In this document: positions 4,604 through 9,671 of the stretch, piece after piece
How positions within the stretch are numbered: position 1 is the first letter of the stretch
Layout of the letters: the number at the start of each line of letters is the position of its first letter
IMG/VR virus record: IMGVR_UViG_3300048025_000003
Coordinates: 1-20,992 of that record
Source of the DNA: a virus
Strand: one strand, 5' to 3'
DNA: 20,992 bases
Notes under the pieces: generated by a model
What the model was told of the DNA's origin: nothing
Seen by the model: the letters and a program-made list of their open reading frames with translations, nothing else
Database searches by the model: none
Made by a program: the position numbers and the translations under genes

Positions 4604-7154
4604 ACCAACTCAAAGCATGAAGTCAGAGGCTAGAAAAGGCTTAGATTGGCGTAAGGAGCATGGTAGAGGTGGAACTAGAATTGGTGCTGAAAGGGCAAAT
4701 CAAATTCTAAATGGTGAAAACCTGTCTGATGAAACTATCAAGAGGATGTATAGTTTTTTTAGCAGGCATGAGGTAGACAAGAAGGCTCAAGGATTTAGAC
4801 AAGGAGAAAAAGGCTACCCATCTAACGGAAGAATAGCATGGGCATTATGGGGTGGAGATGCTGGATTTAGCTGGTCAAGAAAGTTAGTTAATCAAATGAA
4901 AGACGATAGAAGTATTGAGCAAAGAGGAACAGAAGATACTCTAAGAGAAAAAGCCAGCGAACATAATAAAGATGTTGGTGATAATCCAGCAAAAAGAACT
5001 AGCTATTCTACATTACAAAAAGTTTACAACAGAGGTATTGGTGCATATAAAACTAATCCTTCAAGTGTTAGACCTAATGTTTCTTCAAAAGAACAATGGG
5101 CAATGGCACGCGTTAATAATTTTTTACGAGTCTTAAGGACTGGTAAATACAAGTCAGGGAAGCATGATACTGATCTGTTACCTGAAGGACATCCTTTATC
5201 AACTAAAAACAAGGAGAAATCTATGAATAAAGAAGATAGACATATCCTGAATGTGAGTGAAACTGATGATAAAGTTATCGTTGAATTTGCGAAGCATGAG
5301 GATGTAGAACATGAAGGTGAAGAATTAGAGACAACTGATGAAGTGTCTATGACTGAATCAAGCGAAGAGGAAAGGAAAGTAATTGATATGCCTATGAAAT
5401 ATAGAACTATTGATCTGTCCAAACATTCTTACCTTGATGAAGAAAATAGAGTGGTTCGTGTAGGCGTTTCTAGTGAAGAGCCTGTTGAAAGAAGTTTTGG
5501 TATGGAAGTGCTGGGACATTCTGCTGATGATATAAATATGGAGTTTATAAACTCAGGTAGAGCACCATTATTGCTTGATCATGATATGACTAAGCAAATT
5601 GGTGTGATTGAAGAATTCAAACTAGATGAGACTGCTAAAAGGTCTTTAGCAGTAGTCAGATTTGGAAAATCTGCTTTGGCTCAAGAGGTGTTTGAAGATG
5701 TAAAAGATGGGATACGGATGAACATATCGGTAGGGTATCGCATTGATAAATTGGAACGATATGAAAGCAACAACGAGACTTATTACAAGGCAAAATGGAC
5801 TCCAATGGAGGTTTCCTCTGTAAGTGTTCCTGCTGACCAGTCAAGACTAGTTGGTGTTGGTCGTTCTGAAGATAAAAATAATATTAACTTTAAGGAGATT
5901 ATAATGTCAGAAAATAAAGACATAAATATAGAAGAAGTTAGAACTCAAACTATTGACGAAGCTAAAGCTGAATTTAAAAGAAACTCAAAAGAGATCATAG
6001 ATTTAGCAGCTAGACACAATAAAAGAGATTTAGCTGACAAAGCCATTTCAAATGGTATCTCTGTTGAAGAATTTAGAGGCGTATTATTAGAAAATATTTC
6101 TAATGACACTCCTTTAGAAACTCCATCAGAAATTGGAATGAGCAAAGAAGAAGTTAGAGATTTTAGCCTAGTAAAAGCAATCAGAGCTATGGCTAATCCT
6201 TCTGACAGAAAAGCACAACAAGATGCAGCATTTGAATTTGAATGTTCTGCTGAAGCTGCAAGACAGTATGGTAAAGATGCTCAAGGTATCATGTTGCCTG
6301 CTGATGTCCTAAGAACTTGGGGCAAAAGAGACTTAAACACATCTGATGACTCAACTCTAATCGCTGAAGATTACAGAGGAGATTCATTCATTGATGTATT
6401 AAGAAACGAATCTTCAGTAATGCAAGCTGGAGCAACAATGCTTAGAGGATTACAAGGAAATGTTGTAATACCTAAGAAAACCGCTGCTTCATCTGCTGGT
6501 TGGATTGCTACAGAAGGCAACCCTGCTGCTGAAAGTGAATTTACTGCTGGTTCAGTAACAATGTCACCAAAAGTAATCGGTGCTTTCACTGATGCAACAA
6601 GACTATTGTTACAACAATCATCATTAGATGTTGAGAACTTAATCAGAGATGACCTAACAAAATCAATCGCTACTGCAATTGACTTAGGTGCTTTAACTGG
6701 TTCAGGTTCAAGTGGTCAGCCAACAGGTATTGCTAATACTACAGGTATTAACACTACAACTTTTGCTGCTGCTAACCCAACATGGGCAGAAATCGTAGCA
6801 ATGGAATCTGCAATCGCTAATGACAACGCATTAAGTGGTTCTTTAGGTTACATTTGTAGACCTGCTGACTTTGGTACTTTAAAAACAACTGAAAAAGCTA
6901 CTAATACAGCTCAGTTTGTTGTTAATCCTGATAACACTATGAACGGATATAATGTTATTAGAAGTAACCAAGTAACAAGTGGAGATTTCTACTTTGGTAA
7001 CTTTGCAGACTTATTAATTGGTATGTATGGTGGACTAGATATTACTGTTGACCCTTACGCATTATCAACTTCAGGTGGAGTAAGAATTGTTGCTCTACAA
7101 ACTGTTGATGTAGCTGTAAGACACGCAGTATCATTCTGTAAATCAAGCGACTAA
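4596..7154 (+). CDS. Accessory domain - HK97-type prohead protease - major capsid protein, one reading frame
   Basis: An 852-residue frame without stop holding three blocks. Residues 1-100 (KGLDWRKEHGRGGTRIG, then NGRIAWALWGGDAG) and 136-200 (KVYNRGIGAYKTN, EQWAMARVNNFL, LLPEGHP) are two conserved phage domains of unknown role; the second resembles what I recall as DUF5824. Residues 210-436 are a U35-type prohead protease with H329 (LLLDHD) and S378 (NISVGY), 49 residues apart as in HK97 gp4. Residues 437-852 are an HK97-fold capsid protein with an N-terminal delta-like scaffolding part. I chose ATG 4596 (GGAG nine bases upstream, MSKPTQ start) over ATG 4566 or 4587. Strong Shine-Dalgarno/ATG pairs at both internal joints suggest the parts are also made separately. 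Confidence 0.9.
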   Translation: MSKPTQSMKSEARKGLDWRKEHGRGGTRIGAERANQILNGENLSDETIKRMYSFFSRHEVDKKAQGFRQGEKGYPSNGRIAWALWGGDAGFSWSRKLVNQMKDDRSIEQRGTEDTLREKASEHNKDVGDNPAKRTSYSTLQKVYNRGIGAYKTNPSSVRPNVSSKEQWAMARVNNFLRVLRTGKYKSGKHDTDLLPEGHPLSTKNKEKSMNKEDRHILNVSETDDKVIVEFAKHEDVEHEGEELETTDEVSMTESSEEERKVIDMPMKYRTIDLSKHSYLDEENRVVRVGVSSEEPVERSFGMEVLGHSADDINMEFINSGRAPLLLDHDMTKQIGVIEEFKLDETAKRSLAVVRFGKSALAQEVFEDVKDGIRMNISVGYRIDKLERYESNNETYYKAKWTPMEVSSVSVPADQSRLVGVGRSEDKNNINFKEIIMSENKDINIEEVRTQTIDEAKAEFKRNSKEIIDLAARHNKRDLADKAISNGISVEEFRGVLLENISNDTPLETPSEIGMSKEEVRDFSLVKAIRAMANPSDRKAQQDAAFEFECSAEAARQYGKDAQGIMLPADVLRTWGKRDLNTSDDSTLIAEDYRGDSFIDVLRNESSVMQAGATMLRGLQGNVVIPKKTAASSAGWIATEGNPAAESEFTAGSVTMSPKVIGAFTDATRLLLQQSSLDVENLIRDDLTKSIATAIDLGALTGSGSSGQPTGIANTTGINTTTFAAANPTWAEIVAMESAIANDNALSGSLGYICRPADFGTLKTTEKATNTAQFVVNPDNTMNGYNVIRSNQVTSGDFYFGNFADLLIGMYGGLDITVDPYALSTSGGVRIVALQTVDVAVRHAVSFCKSSD
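5211..5225 (+). promoter_or_regulatory. Internal ribosome-binding site and start for the protease part
   Basis: AAGGAG at 5211-5216 lies six bases before ATG 5223-5225, which is in frame with the long capsid-operon reading frame. The ATG falls exactly between the accessory N-terminal block and the prohead protease. Initiation here would give a 643-residue protease-capsid protein without the N-terminal 209 residues. The match and spacing are among the best in the window. Confidence 0.6.
5223..7154 (+). CDS. Prohead protease (with capsid read-through), nested in-frame product
   Basis: Starting from the internal ATG, the first 227 residues are a serine protease of the HK97 gp4 (U35) type that cleaves scaffolding or delta regions during head maturation. 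In this numbering the catalytic His is 120 and the Ser is 169. The flanking 'GRAPLLLDHD' and 'VKDGIRMNISVGY' blocks are typical. Residues 2-60 are acidic and Ser/Thr-rich (for example EHEGEELETTDE), probably a linker or propeptide. No stop codon separates it from the capsid part, so it should be made as a fusion and released by its own cleavage, or be a minor product. The nested start resembles the lambda C/Nu3 arrangement. That this start is used is inference. Confidence 0.5.
   Translation: MNKEDRHILNVSETDDKVIVEFAKHEDVEHEGEELETTDEVSMTESSEEERKVIDMPMKYRTIDLSKHSYLDEENRVVRVGVSSEEPVERSFGMEVLGHSADDINMEFINSGRAPLLLDHDMTKQIGVIEEFKLDETAKRSLAVVRFGKSALAQEVFEDVKDGIRMNISVGYRIDKLERYESNNETYYKAKWTPMEVSSVSVPADQSRLVGVGRSEDKNNINFKEIIMSENKDINIEEVRTQTIDEAKAEFKRNSKEIIDLAARHNKRDLADKAISNGISVEEFRGVLLENISNDTPLETPSEIGMSKEEVRDFSLVKAIRAMANPSDRKAQQDAAFEFECSAEAARQYGKDAQGIMLPADVLRTWGKRDLNTSDDSTLIAEDYRGDSFIDVLRNESSVMQAGATMLRGLQGNVVIPKKTAASSAGWIATEGNPAAESEFTAGSVTMSPKVIGAFTDATRLLLQQSSLDVENLIRDDLTKSIATAIDLGALTGSGSSGQPTGIANTTGINTTTFAAANPTWAEIVAMESAIANDNALSGSLGYICRPADFGTLKTTEKATNTAQFVVNPDNTMNGYNVIRSNQVTSGDFYFGNFADLLIGMYGGLDITVDPYALSTSGGVRIVALQTVDVAVRHAVSFCKSSD
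5892..5906 (+). promoter_or_regulatory. Internal ribosome-binding site and start for the capsid part
   Basis: AAGGAG at 5892-5897 lies six bases before ATG 5904-5906, in frame with the protease and located at the protease/capsid boundary. A TAA at 5891-5893 overlaps the Shine-Dalgarno but is out of frame, the usual appearance of a gene joint in separately encoded relatives. Use of this start would allow much more capsid protein than protease. Confidence 0.65.
5904..7154 (+). CDS. Major capsid protein, HK97 fold, nested in-frame product
   Basis: From the internal ATG the product is 416 residues, the normal size of a free-standing HK97-type capsid protein. The first ~75 residues are charged and helical (EEVRTQTIDEAKAEFKRNSK), like the delta scaffolding domain that the protease removes. 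The body has the family's recognisable order: YRGDSFIDVLRNESSVMQAGATML, then GWIATEGNPAAESE, FTDATRLLLQQSSLDVEN (read in short blocks), GSGSSGQPTGIANT, and a C-terminal GGVRIVALQTVDVAVRH. It ends with a TAA at 7152-7154, 22 bases before a hairpin. Capsid identity is clear. Independent initiation is inferred from the Shine-Dalgarno, the size and the need for hundreds of copies per virion. Confidence 0.7.
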   Translation: MSENKDINIEEVRTQTIDEAKAEFKRNSKEIIDLAARHNKRDLADKAISNGISVEEFRGVLLENISNDTPLETPSEIGMSKEEVRDFSLVKAIRAMANPSDRKAQQDAAFEFECSAEAARQYGKDAQGIMLPADVLRTWGKRDLNTSDDSTLIAEDYRGDSFIDVLRNESSVMQAGATMLRGLQGNVVIPKKTAASSAGWIATEGNPAAESEFTAGSVTMSPKVIGAFTDATRLLLQQSSLDVENLIRDDLTKSIATAIDLGALTGSGSSGQPTGIANTTGINTTTFAAANPTWAEIVAMESAIANDNALSGSLGYICRPADFGTLKTTEKATNTAQFVVNPDNTMNGYNVIRSNQVTSGDFYFGNFADLLIGMYGGLDITVDPYALSTSGGVRIVALQTVDVAVRHAVSFCKSSD

Positions 7155-7175
7155 TTAACTAATGCTTAAATGGAA

Positions 7176-7195
7176 TGGGGGTGGAAACGCCCCCA
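7176..7195 (+). other. Hairpin with GNRA-type loop after the capsid gene
   Basis: TGGGGGTG (7176-7183) pairs with CGCCCCCA (7188-7195), giving eight pairs including one T-G wobble, closed by the loop GAAA (7184-7187). It is the strongest stem in the window and lies in the 49-base gap after the capsid stop. No T-run follows, so it is not a standard intrinsic terminator. It may protect the 3' end of capsid mRNA, slow ribosomes or polymerase, or lower expression of the next gene. Function is inferred. Confidence 0.7.
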
Positions 7196-7203
7196 ACTTA
7201 AAT

Positions 7204-7419
7204 ATGAAAAAATATAAAATCTTAACAGATACAATGGCTGGCGGTTCTAAAGTACACGCTGGTGATATAGTTGAACTTACTGAAAGCGAAGGACATTCCT
7301 TATGCGGTTATGGCAAAGCAGAAGTTCATGTTGGCAAACCTAAAGCTCAAAAAGAAGATAGAAGTGTTGGTTTGGAAACATCAAAAGTAAAAGCTCCTAA
7401 AACAAGAGCTAAAAAATAA
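7204..7419 (+). CDS. Small protein of unknown function downstream of the capsid
   Basis: A 71-residue protein: MKKYKILTDTMAGGSKVHAG followed by DIVELTESEGHSLCGYGKAEV and a lysine-rich tail (APKTRAKK). The first ~50 residues resemble the short beta-rich proteins often found between capsid and head-tail joining genes. The pattern of a glycine/valine core with 'GDxVEL...E...L...GxAE' is common there, but I know no assigned function. I chose ATG 7204 rather than the in-frame ATG at 7162. The longer version would translate through the hairpin, and its extra 14 residues look nothing like the family. No clear Shine-Dalgarno precedes it. The basic tail could bind nucleic acid or be a linker. Confidence 0.6.
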   Translation: MKKYKILTDTMAGGSKVHAGDIVELTESEGHSLCGYGKAEVHVGKPKAQKEDRSVGLETSKVKAPKTRAKK

Positions 7420-7422
7420 ATC

Positions 7423-7827
7423 ATGCCATTAGAGAGTGCAGCAGATTTTAACGCTTATGTTGACACAACAACAGGTCATGGTGTTACTGCTACATTCTTT
7501 GGCTTGGCTCAAGATTTATGGGATGAAAGAGTTGGATTGATTGATACTTGGTTTGATATTGATTCGGATGGCTCATCAAATATAAATATTATTATAGATC
7601 AGGAATATTTTAATATTGAAGGTGGTACAGTTCCTGTAGCTGGTTATCAGCCAAGAGCAATAATTAAGGCTAGTGATGTGCCATATATCGTGCAAAACGA
7701 TAGGATTGTAGTAAATGCAATAACAACAAATCATGGTAATGTCCTGAAACCTGAAACAACCTTTTTAGTCAAAACAGTAGAGCCTGATAATACAGGCCTA
7801 ATATCTTTAGTTTTAGAGGAACAATAA
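7423..7827 (+). CDS. gpFII-like head-tail joining protein, copy 1
   Basis: A 134-residue protein with the order of conserved features seen in lambda gpFII (117 aa): a GGTVPVAGYQPRAIIKASDV block (about 68-87), then NDRIVVNA and PDNTGLISLVLEEQ at the C-terminus. These correspond to gpFII 'GVRVEGSSPSLFVRTDEV', 'GDTLTI' and 'PDDGGSCHLWL'. gpFII proteins form the ring that joins the filled head to the tail. The N-terminal third (SAADFNAYVDTTTGHGVTAT) is shared with the next gene, showing the two are paralogues. A 40-residue insert (WDERVGLIDTWFDIDSDGSS region) distinguishes this copy. The start ATG has no good Shine-Dalgarno and follows the previous stop by three bases. The assignment is by remembered sequence pattern and position. 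Confidence 0.6.
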   Translation: MPLESAADFNAYVDTTTGHGVTATFFGLAQDLWDERVGLIDTWFDIDSDGSSNINIIIDQEYFNIEGGTVPVAGYQPRAIIKASDVPYIVQNDRIVVNAITTNHGNVLKPETTFLVKTVEPDNTGLISLVLEEQ

Positions 7828-8177
7828 TGTCTCAATTTAGATTAGAAACTGAAGAAGATATGCTGGGTTATTTAGATATTAATTATGGTCATGGTGTGGA
7901 AGCCAATTATATACATGGCGGAAACACATCAACAATAAATGTAATTTTAAACAATGAATATATAGAGCAAACTGAAGGTATTGGCGTTGAGGCACTTAAG
8001 CCAATAGTTTATTGTAGAAGTATTGATGTTCCCAATGTTGCATTTGGAGATTATATAAATGTTTATGCAATAAAAGACACCAATGGGAATATAATAAAAC
8101 CAGCACAAAATTATACAGTTGTTAATATACAAGCAGATAGAACTGGTTTCAGTGCATTAATGTTGGAAGAGGCGTAA
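7827..8177 (+). CDS. gpFII-like head-tail joining protein, copy 2
   Basis: A 116-residue paralogue of the preceding protein. Shared blocks are YLDINYGHGVEANY (versus YVDTTTGHGVTAT), INVILNNEYIEQTEGIGVEA (versus INIIIDQEYFNIEGGTVPVA), a Ser/Asp-Val-Pro block (SIDVPN versus SDVPY), GNIIKP (versus GNVLKP), and a C-terminal L-x-LEE. Its length is nearly that of lambda gpFII. It overlaps the previous stop (TAATG) and has GAGGAA upstream, so the pair is translated together. One copy may be the head-tail joiner and the other a second neck ring or stopper. Which is which cannot be read from sequence. Confidence 0.6.
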   Translation: MSQFRLETEEDMLGYLDINYGHGVEANYIHGGNTSTINVILNNEYIEQTEGIGVEALKPIVYCRSIDVPNVAFGDYINVYAIKDTNGNIIKPAQNYTVVNIQADRTGFSALMLEEA

Positions 8178-8179
8178 AA

Positions 8180-8620
8180 ATGGCAAACCATATAAGACAG
8201 CAAATAAGAGAAAAGTTTGGAACAACATTAAACAATTTAACAACTACAGAGACTAGGGTTTATGAGTCAAGAGTTTATCCGTTAGAAACAGTACCAGCAC
8301 TTGTTATATATACAAAATCAGAATCTTCAGAGCCTATAGTAATAGGCACTGATCGTGTAATGAGCAGAGAATTGTCAGTAGTAGTGGAAGGATATGCAAA
8401 AGCCACTAGCAACTTTGATGATACTATTGATACAATAAGTAAAGAGGTTGAAGAGGCAATAGCAGCAGATAGAACCTTAGATGGTTTAGCAAAGGACTGC
8501 TACCTAGAATCAACAGAAATAGAGTTTAACGCTGAGGGAGAAAAGCCTTTAGGTTATGTATCTCTTACATTTTTAACTAACTATTATGTCAAGGAAACCA
8601 ATCCTGACGTAGCAGTTTAA
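8180..8620 (+). CDS. Tail terminator / tail completion protein, gpU-like
   Basis: A 146-residue protein in the place of lambda gpU (131 aa), which caps the tail tube and joins it to the head. The N-terminus IRQQIREKFGTTL, the beta segment RVYPLETVPALVIYT (about 32-46), the central RELSVVVEGYAK, and the C-terminal GYVSLTFLTNYYV follow the alpha-beta layout of the gpU family ('IRQAVLDAL', 'LPAVAVYL', 'LHIEVFLKA', 'DLSYVITYE'). The start has a strong purine-rich GGAAGAGG upstream. No separate gpZ-like gene is present, so this protein may perform both completion steps. The alternative is a gpZ-like completion protein. Confidence 0.6.
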   Translation: MANHIRQQIREKFGTTLNNLTTTETRVYESRVYPLETVPALVIYTKSESSEPIVIGTDRVMSRELSVVVEGYAKATSNFDDTIDTISKEVEEAIAADRTLDGLAKDCYLESTEIEFNAEGEKPLGYVSLTFLTNYYVKETNPDVAV

Positions 8621-8632
8621 CAGGAGACGATT

Positions 8633-8803
8633 ATGAAATTAATTAGTCCAAATGGCAAAAGTTCTGTCATAGCTCATCCTACTCAGGTTGAGTCAATGAA
8701 GAAAAAGGGCTGGAAAGAAGAAGCAGTCCATTCGCAAGAAAAAATTAAACCTTCTTCAAAGAAAAAGTCGGAAGACGAGGTAAAAGAAAATGGCAACACA
8801 TAA
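8633..8803 (+). CDS. Small 56-residue gene between tail terminator and tail tube
   Basis: ATG 8633 has an excellent Shine-Dalgarno (AGGAGA, six bases upstream) and opens a 56-codon frame ending in TAA at 8801-8803, overlapping the tail tube gene by 14 bases. The product begins MKLISPNGKSSVIAHPTQVE, continues with KKKGWKEE, and ends in a Lys/Ser/Glu-rich tail. The first 30 residues fit a short motif I have seen in phage proteins ('SPDGK..V..HPxxVxxMxxxGW'), often as a stand-alone minor protein before the tube gene. The function is unknown. It fills an otherwise unexplained 169-base gap, which together with the ribosome site makes it convincing. Confidence 0.75.
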   Translation: MKLISPNGKSSVIAHPTQVESMKKKGWKEEAVHSQEKIKPSSKKKSEDEVKENGNT

Positions 8804-9179
8804 AGGAAGTGAAGGTACTGTTAAAGTCGGTACTAATGCTGTAGCTGAAATTAAGTCTTACTCAATAGAGGAATCTGCTGATACTTTAGAAGATACTTCA
8901 ATGGGTGATTCTGCTAGAAGCTATAAACCATCATTGACTTCTTTCTCAGGAAGTTTAGATGTATTTTGGGACGAAACAGATACTAACGGACAAGGTGCTT
9001 TAAGCATTGGCTCAGAAGTAACTCTTAATGTATATCCTGAAGGAGATACAACTGGTGATACTTATTATACTGGTTCAGCTATTGTTACTGGGGTTTCAAG
9101 AAGTGCATCATTTGATGGATTGGTTGAAGCTAGTATTTCAGTACAAGGCAATGGTGCTTTAACACCTGACGAAGTATAA
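8790..9179 (+). CDS. Major tail tube protein
   Basis: A 129-residue protein that polymerises into the tail tube. It begins MATHKGSEGTVKVG, with a beta-rich fold throughout: VAEIKSYSIEESADTLEDT (about 18-36), the central SFSGSLDVFWDETDTNGQGAL, and the C-terminal VTGVSRSASFDGLVEASISV. The 'SYSIEE.ADTLEDTSMGDSA..Y.PSLTSFSGSLD' layout is typical of small tube proteins of marine and lambda-like siphoviruses. It lacks the C-terminal Ig-like domain of lambda gpV, which explains its shorter length. It lies directly before the tail assembly chaperone, as expected. ATG 8790 has GAGG upstream. Confidence 0.88.
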   Translation: MATHKGSEGTVKVGTNAVAEIKSYSIEESADTLEDTSMGDSARSYKPSLTSFSGSLDVFWDETDTNGQGALSIGSEVTLNVYPEGDTTGDTYYTGSAIVTGVSRSASFDGLVEASISVQGNGALTPDEV

Positions 9180-9183
9180 GAAA

Positions 9184-9522
9184 ATGTCAGTTATAGATAA
9201 CGCAAAAAAACATTTTGACAGCTTAGAAACTAGAATTATAGAAGTCCCTGAATGGGGTGATGATGAAGATAATCCTTTAAAGATTTATTGTAAACCAATA
9301 ACCCTTTCAGAGACTTCTAAATTTATGAAACTAGCTCAAGATGATGATGTTCAGTTATTGGCTTATGTTTTAATATATAAAGCATTAAACGAGGCTGGAG
9401 AAAAGTTATTTACAATCGCTGATAAGAAAACCTTATTGGAGAGGGTTGATAGAGATGTATTAATTAGAGTTTCTAGTGAGATGATGAACAATGTCTCGCA
9501 GGAAGAAGTTAAAAAAAAGTAA
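9184..9522 (+). CDS. Tail assembly chaperone, gpG-like (unshifted product)
   Basis: A 112-residue protein equivalent to lambda gpG, which coats the tape measure before tube assembly and is absent from the virion. It shows EWGDDEDNPLKIYCKPITLS (about 23-42), the typical beta start of this family, followed by helices (SKFMKLAQDDDVQLLAYVLI and DRDVLIRVSSEMMNN). It ends EEVKKK at an eight-A run directly followed by the stop TAA (9520-9522). The stop sits immediately after a slippery heptamer, so most ribosomes should finish here and a minority continue in the -1 frame (next entry). Confidence 0.88.
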   Translation: MSVIDNAKKHFDSLETRIIEVPEWGDDEDNPLKIYCKPITLSETSKFMKLAQDDDVQLLAYVLIYKALNEAGEKLFTIADKKTLLERVDRDVLIRVSSEMMNNVSQEEVKKK

Positions 9523-9671
9523 TTGAAGATAAGCAGCTATACATAAGATATGCACTAGCTGACAAACTAAACAAAACCTTAGCTGAAATTGAAGAGATTA
9601 CAGTAGAGGAGTTTCAAGGATGGTTGGCTTATCTTGAAATAAAGGAAGAAAGAAATGGGAGCACTAACTAA
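9184..9671 (+). CDS. Tail assembly chaperone extended by -1 frameshift, gpGT-like
   Basis: Shifting one base back at A_AAA_AAG (9513-9519) continues as GTA ATT GAA from 9519 and stays open for 50 codons to TAA at 9669-9671, giving a 162-residue protein. The added part contains LYIRYALADKLNKTLAEIEE and TVEEFQGWLAYLEIKEERNG. This is the alpha-helical pattern ('RYALADxL', 'EFxxWxAYxEIexER') of gpT-like chaperone extensions. The second frame has no start codon suited to separate translation and overlaps the tape measure start by 17 bases. Frameshifted chaperones of this kind are a widely conserved feature of long-tailed phages, and the shifted product recruits tube subunits. The shift itself is inferred from sequence. 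Confidence 0.85.
9500..9561 (+). promoter_or_regulatory. Programmed -1 frameshift signal
   Basis: The heptamer A_AAA_AAG (9513-9519) is the same slippery sequence used by E. coli dnaX. It is preceded by AGGAAG (9500-9505), seven bases upstream, which could act as a Shine-Dalgarno-like stimulator. It is followed immediately by the zero-frame stop. A possible stem pairs CAGCTA (9534-9539) with TAGCTG (9556-9561), 14 bases after the heptamer, but it has only six pairs and a 16-base loop. The heptamer and the open -1 frame are strong evidence; the stem is weak. Confidence 0.8.

Noticed and set aside
7176-7195. Intrinsic transcription terminator after the capsid gene
   Set aside because: The stem is strong but neither side is followed by a T-run, and the operon continues three genes later without a new promoter.
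7162-7203. Earlier ATG (7162) as the start of the small gene after the capsid
   Set aside because: It would translate through the hairpin and add 14 residues of low plausibility. The ATG at 7204 gives the typical MKKYKIL start.
9525-9654. Independent small gene between the tail chaperone and the tape measure
   Set aside because: No suitable start or ribosome site is present. The open frame is explained by the -1 frameshift extension of the chaperone.
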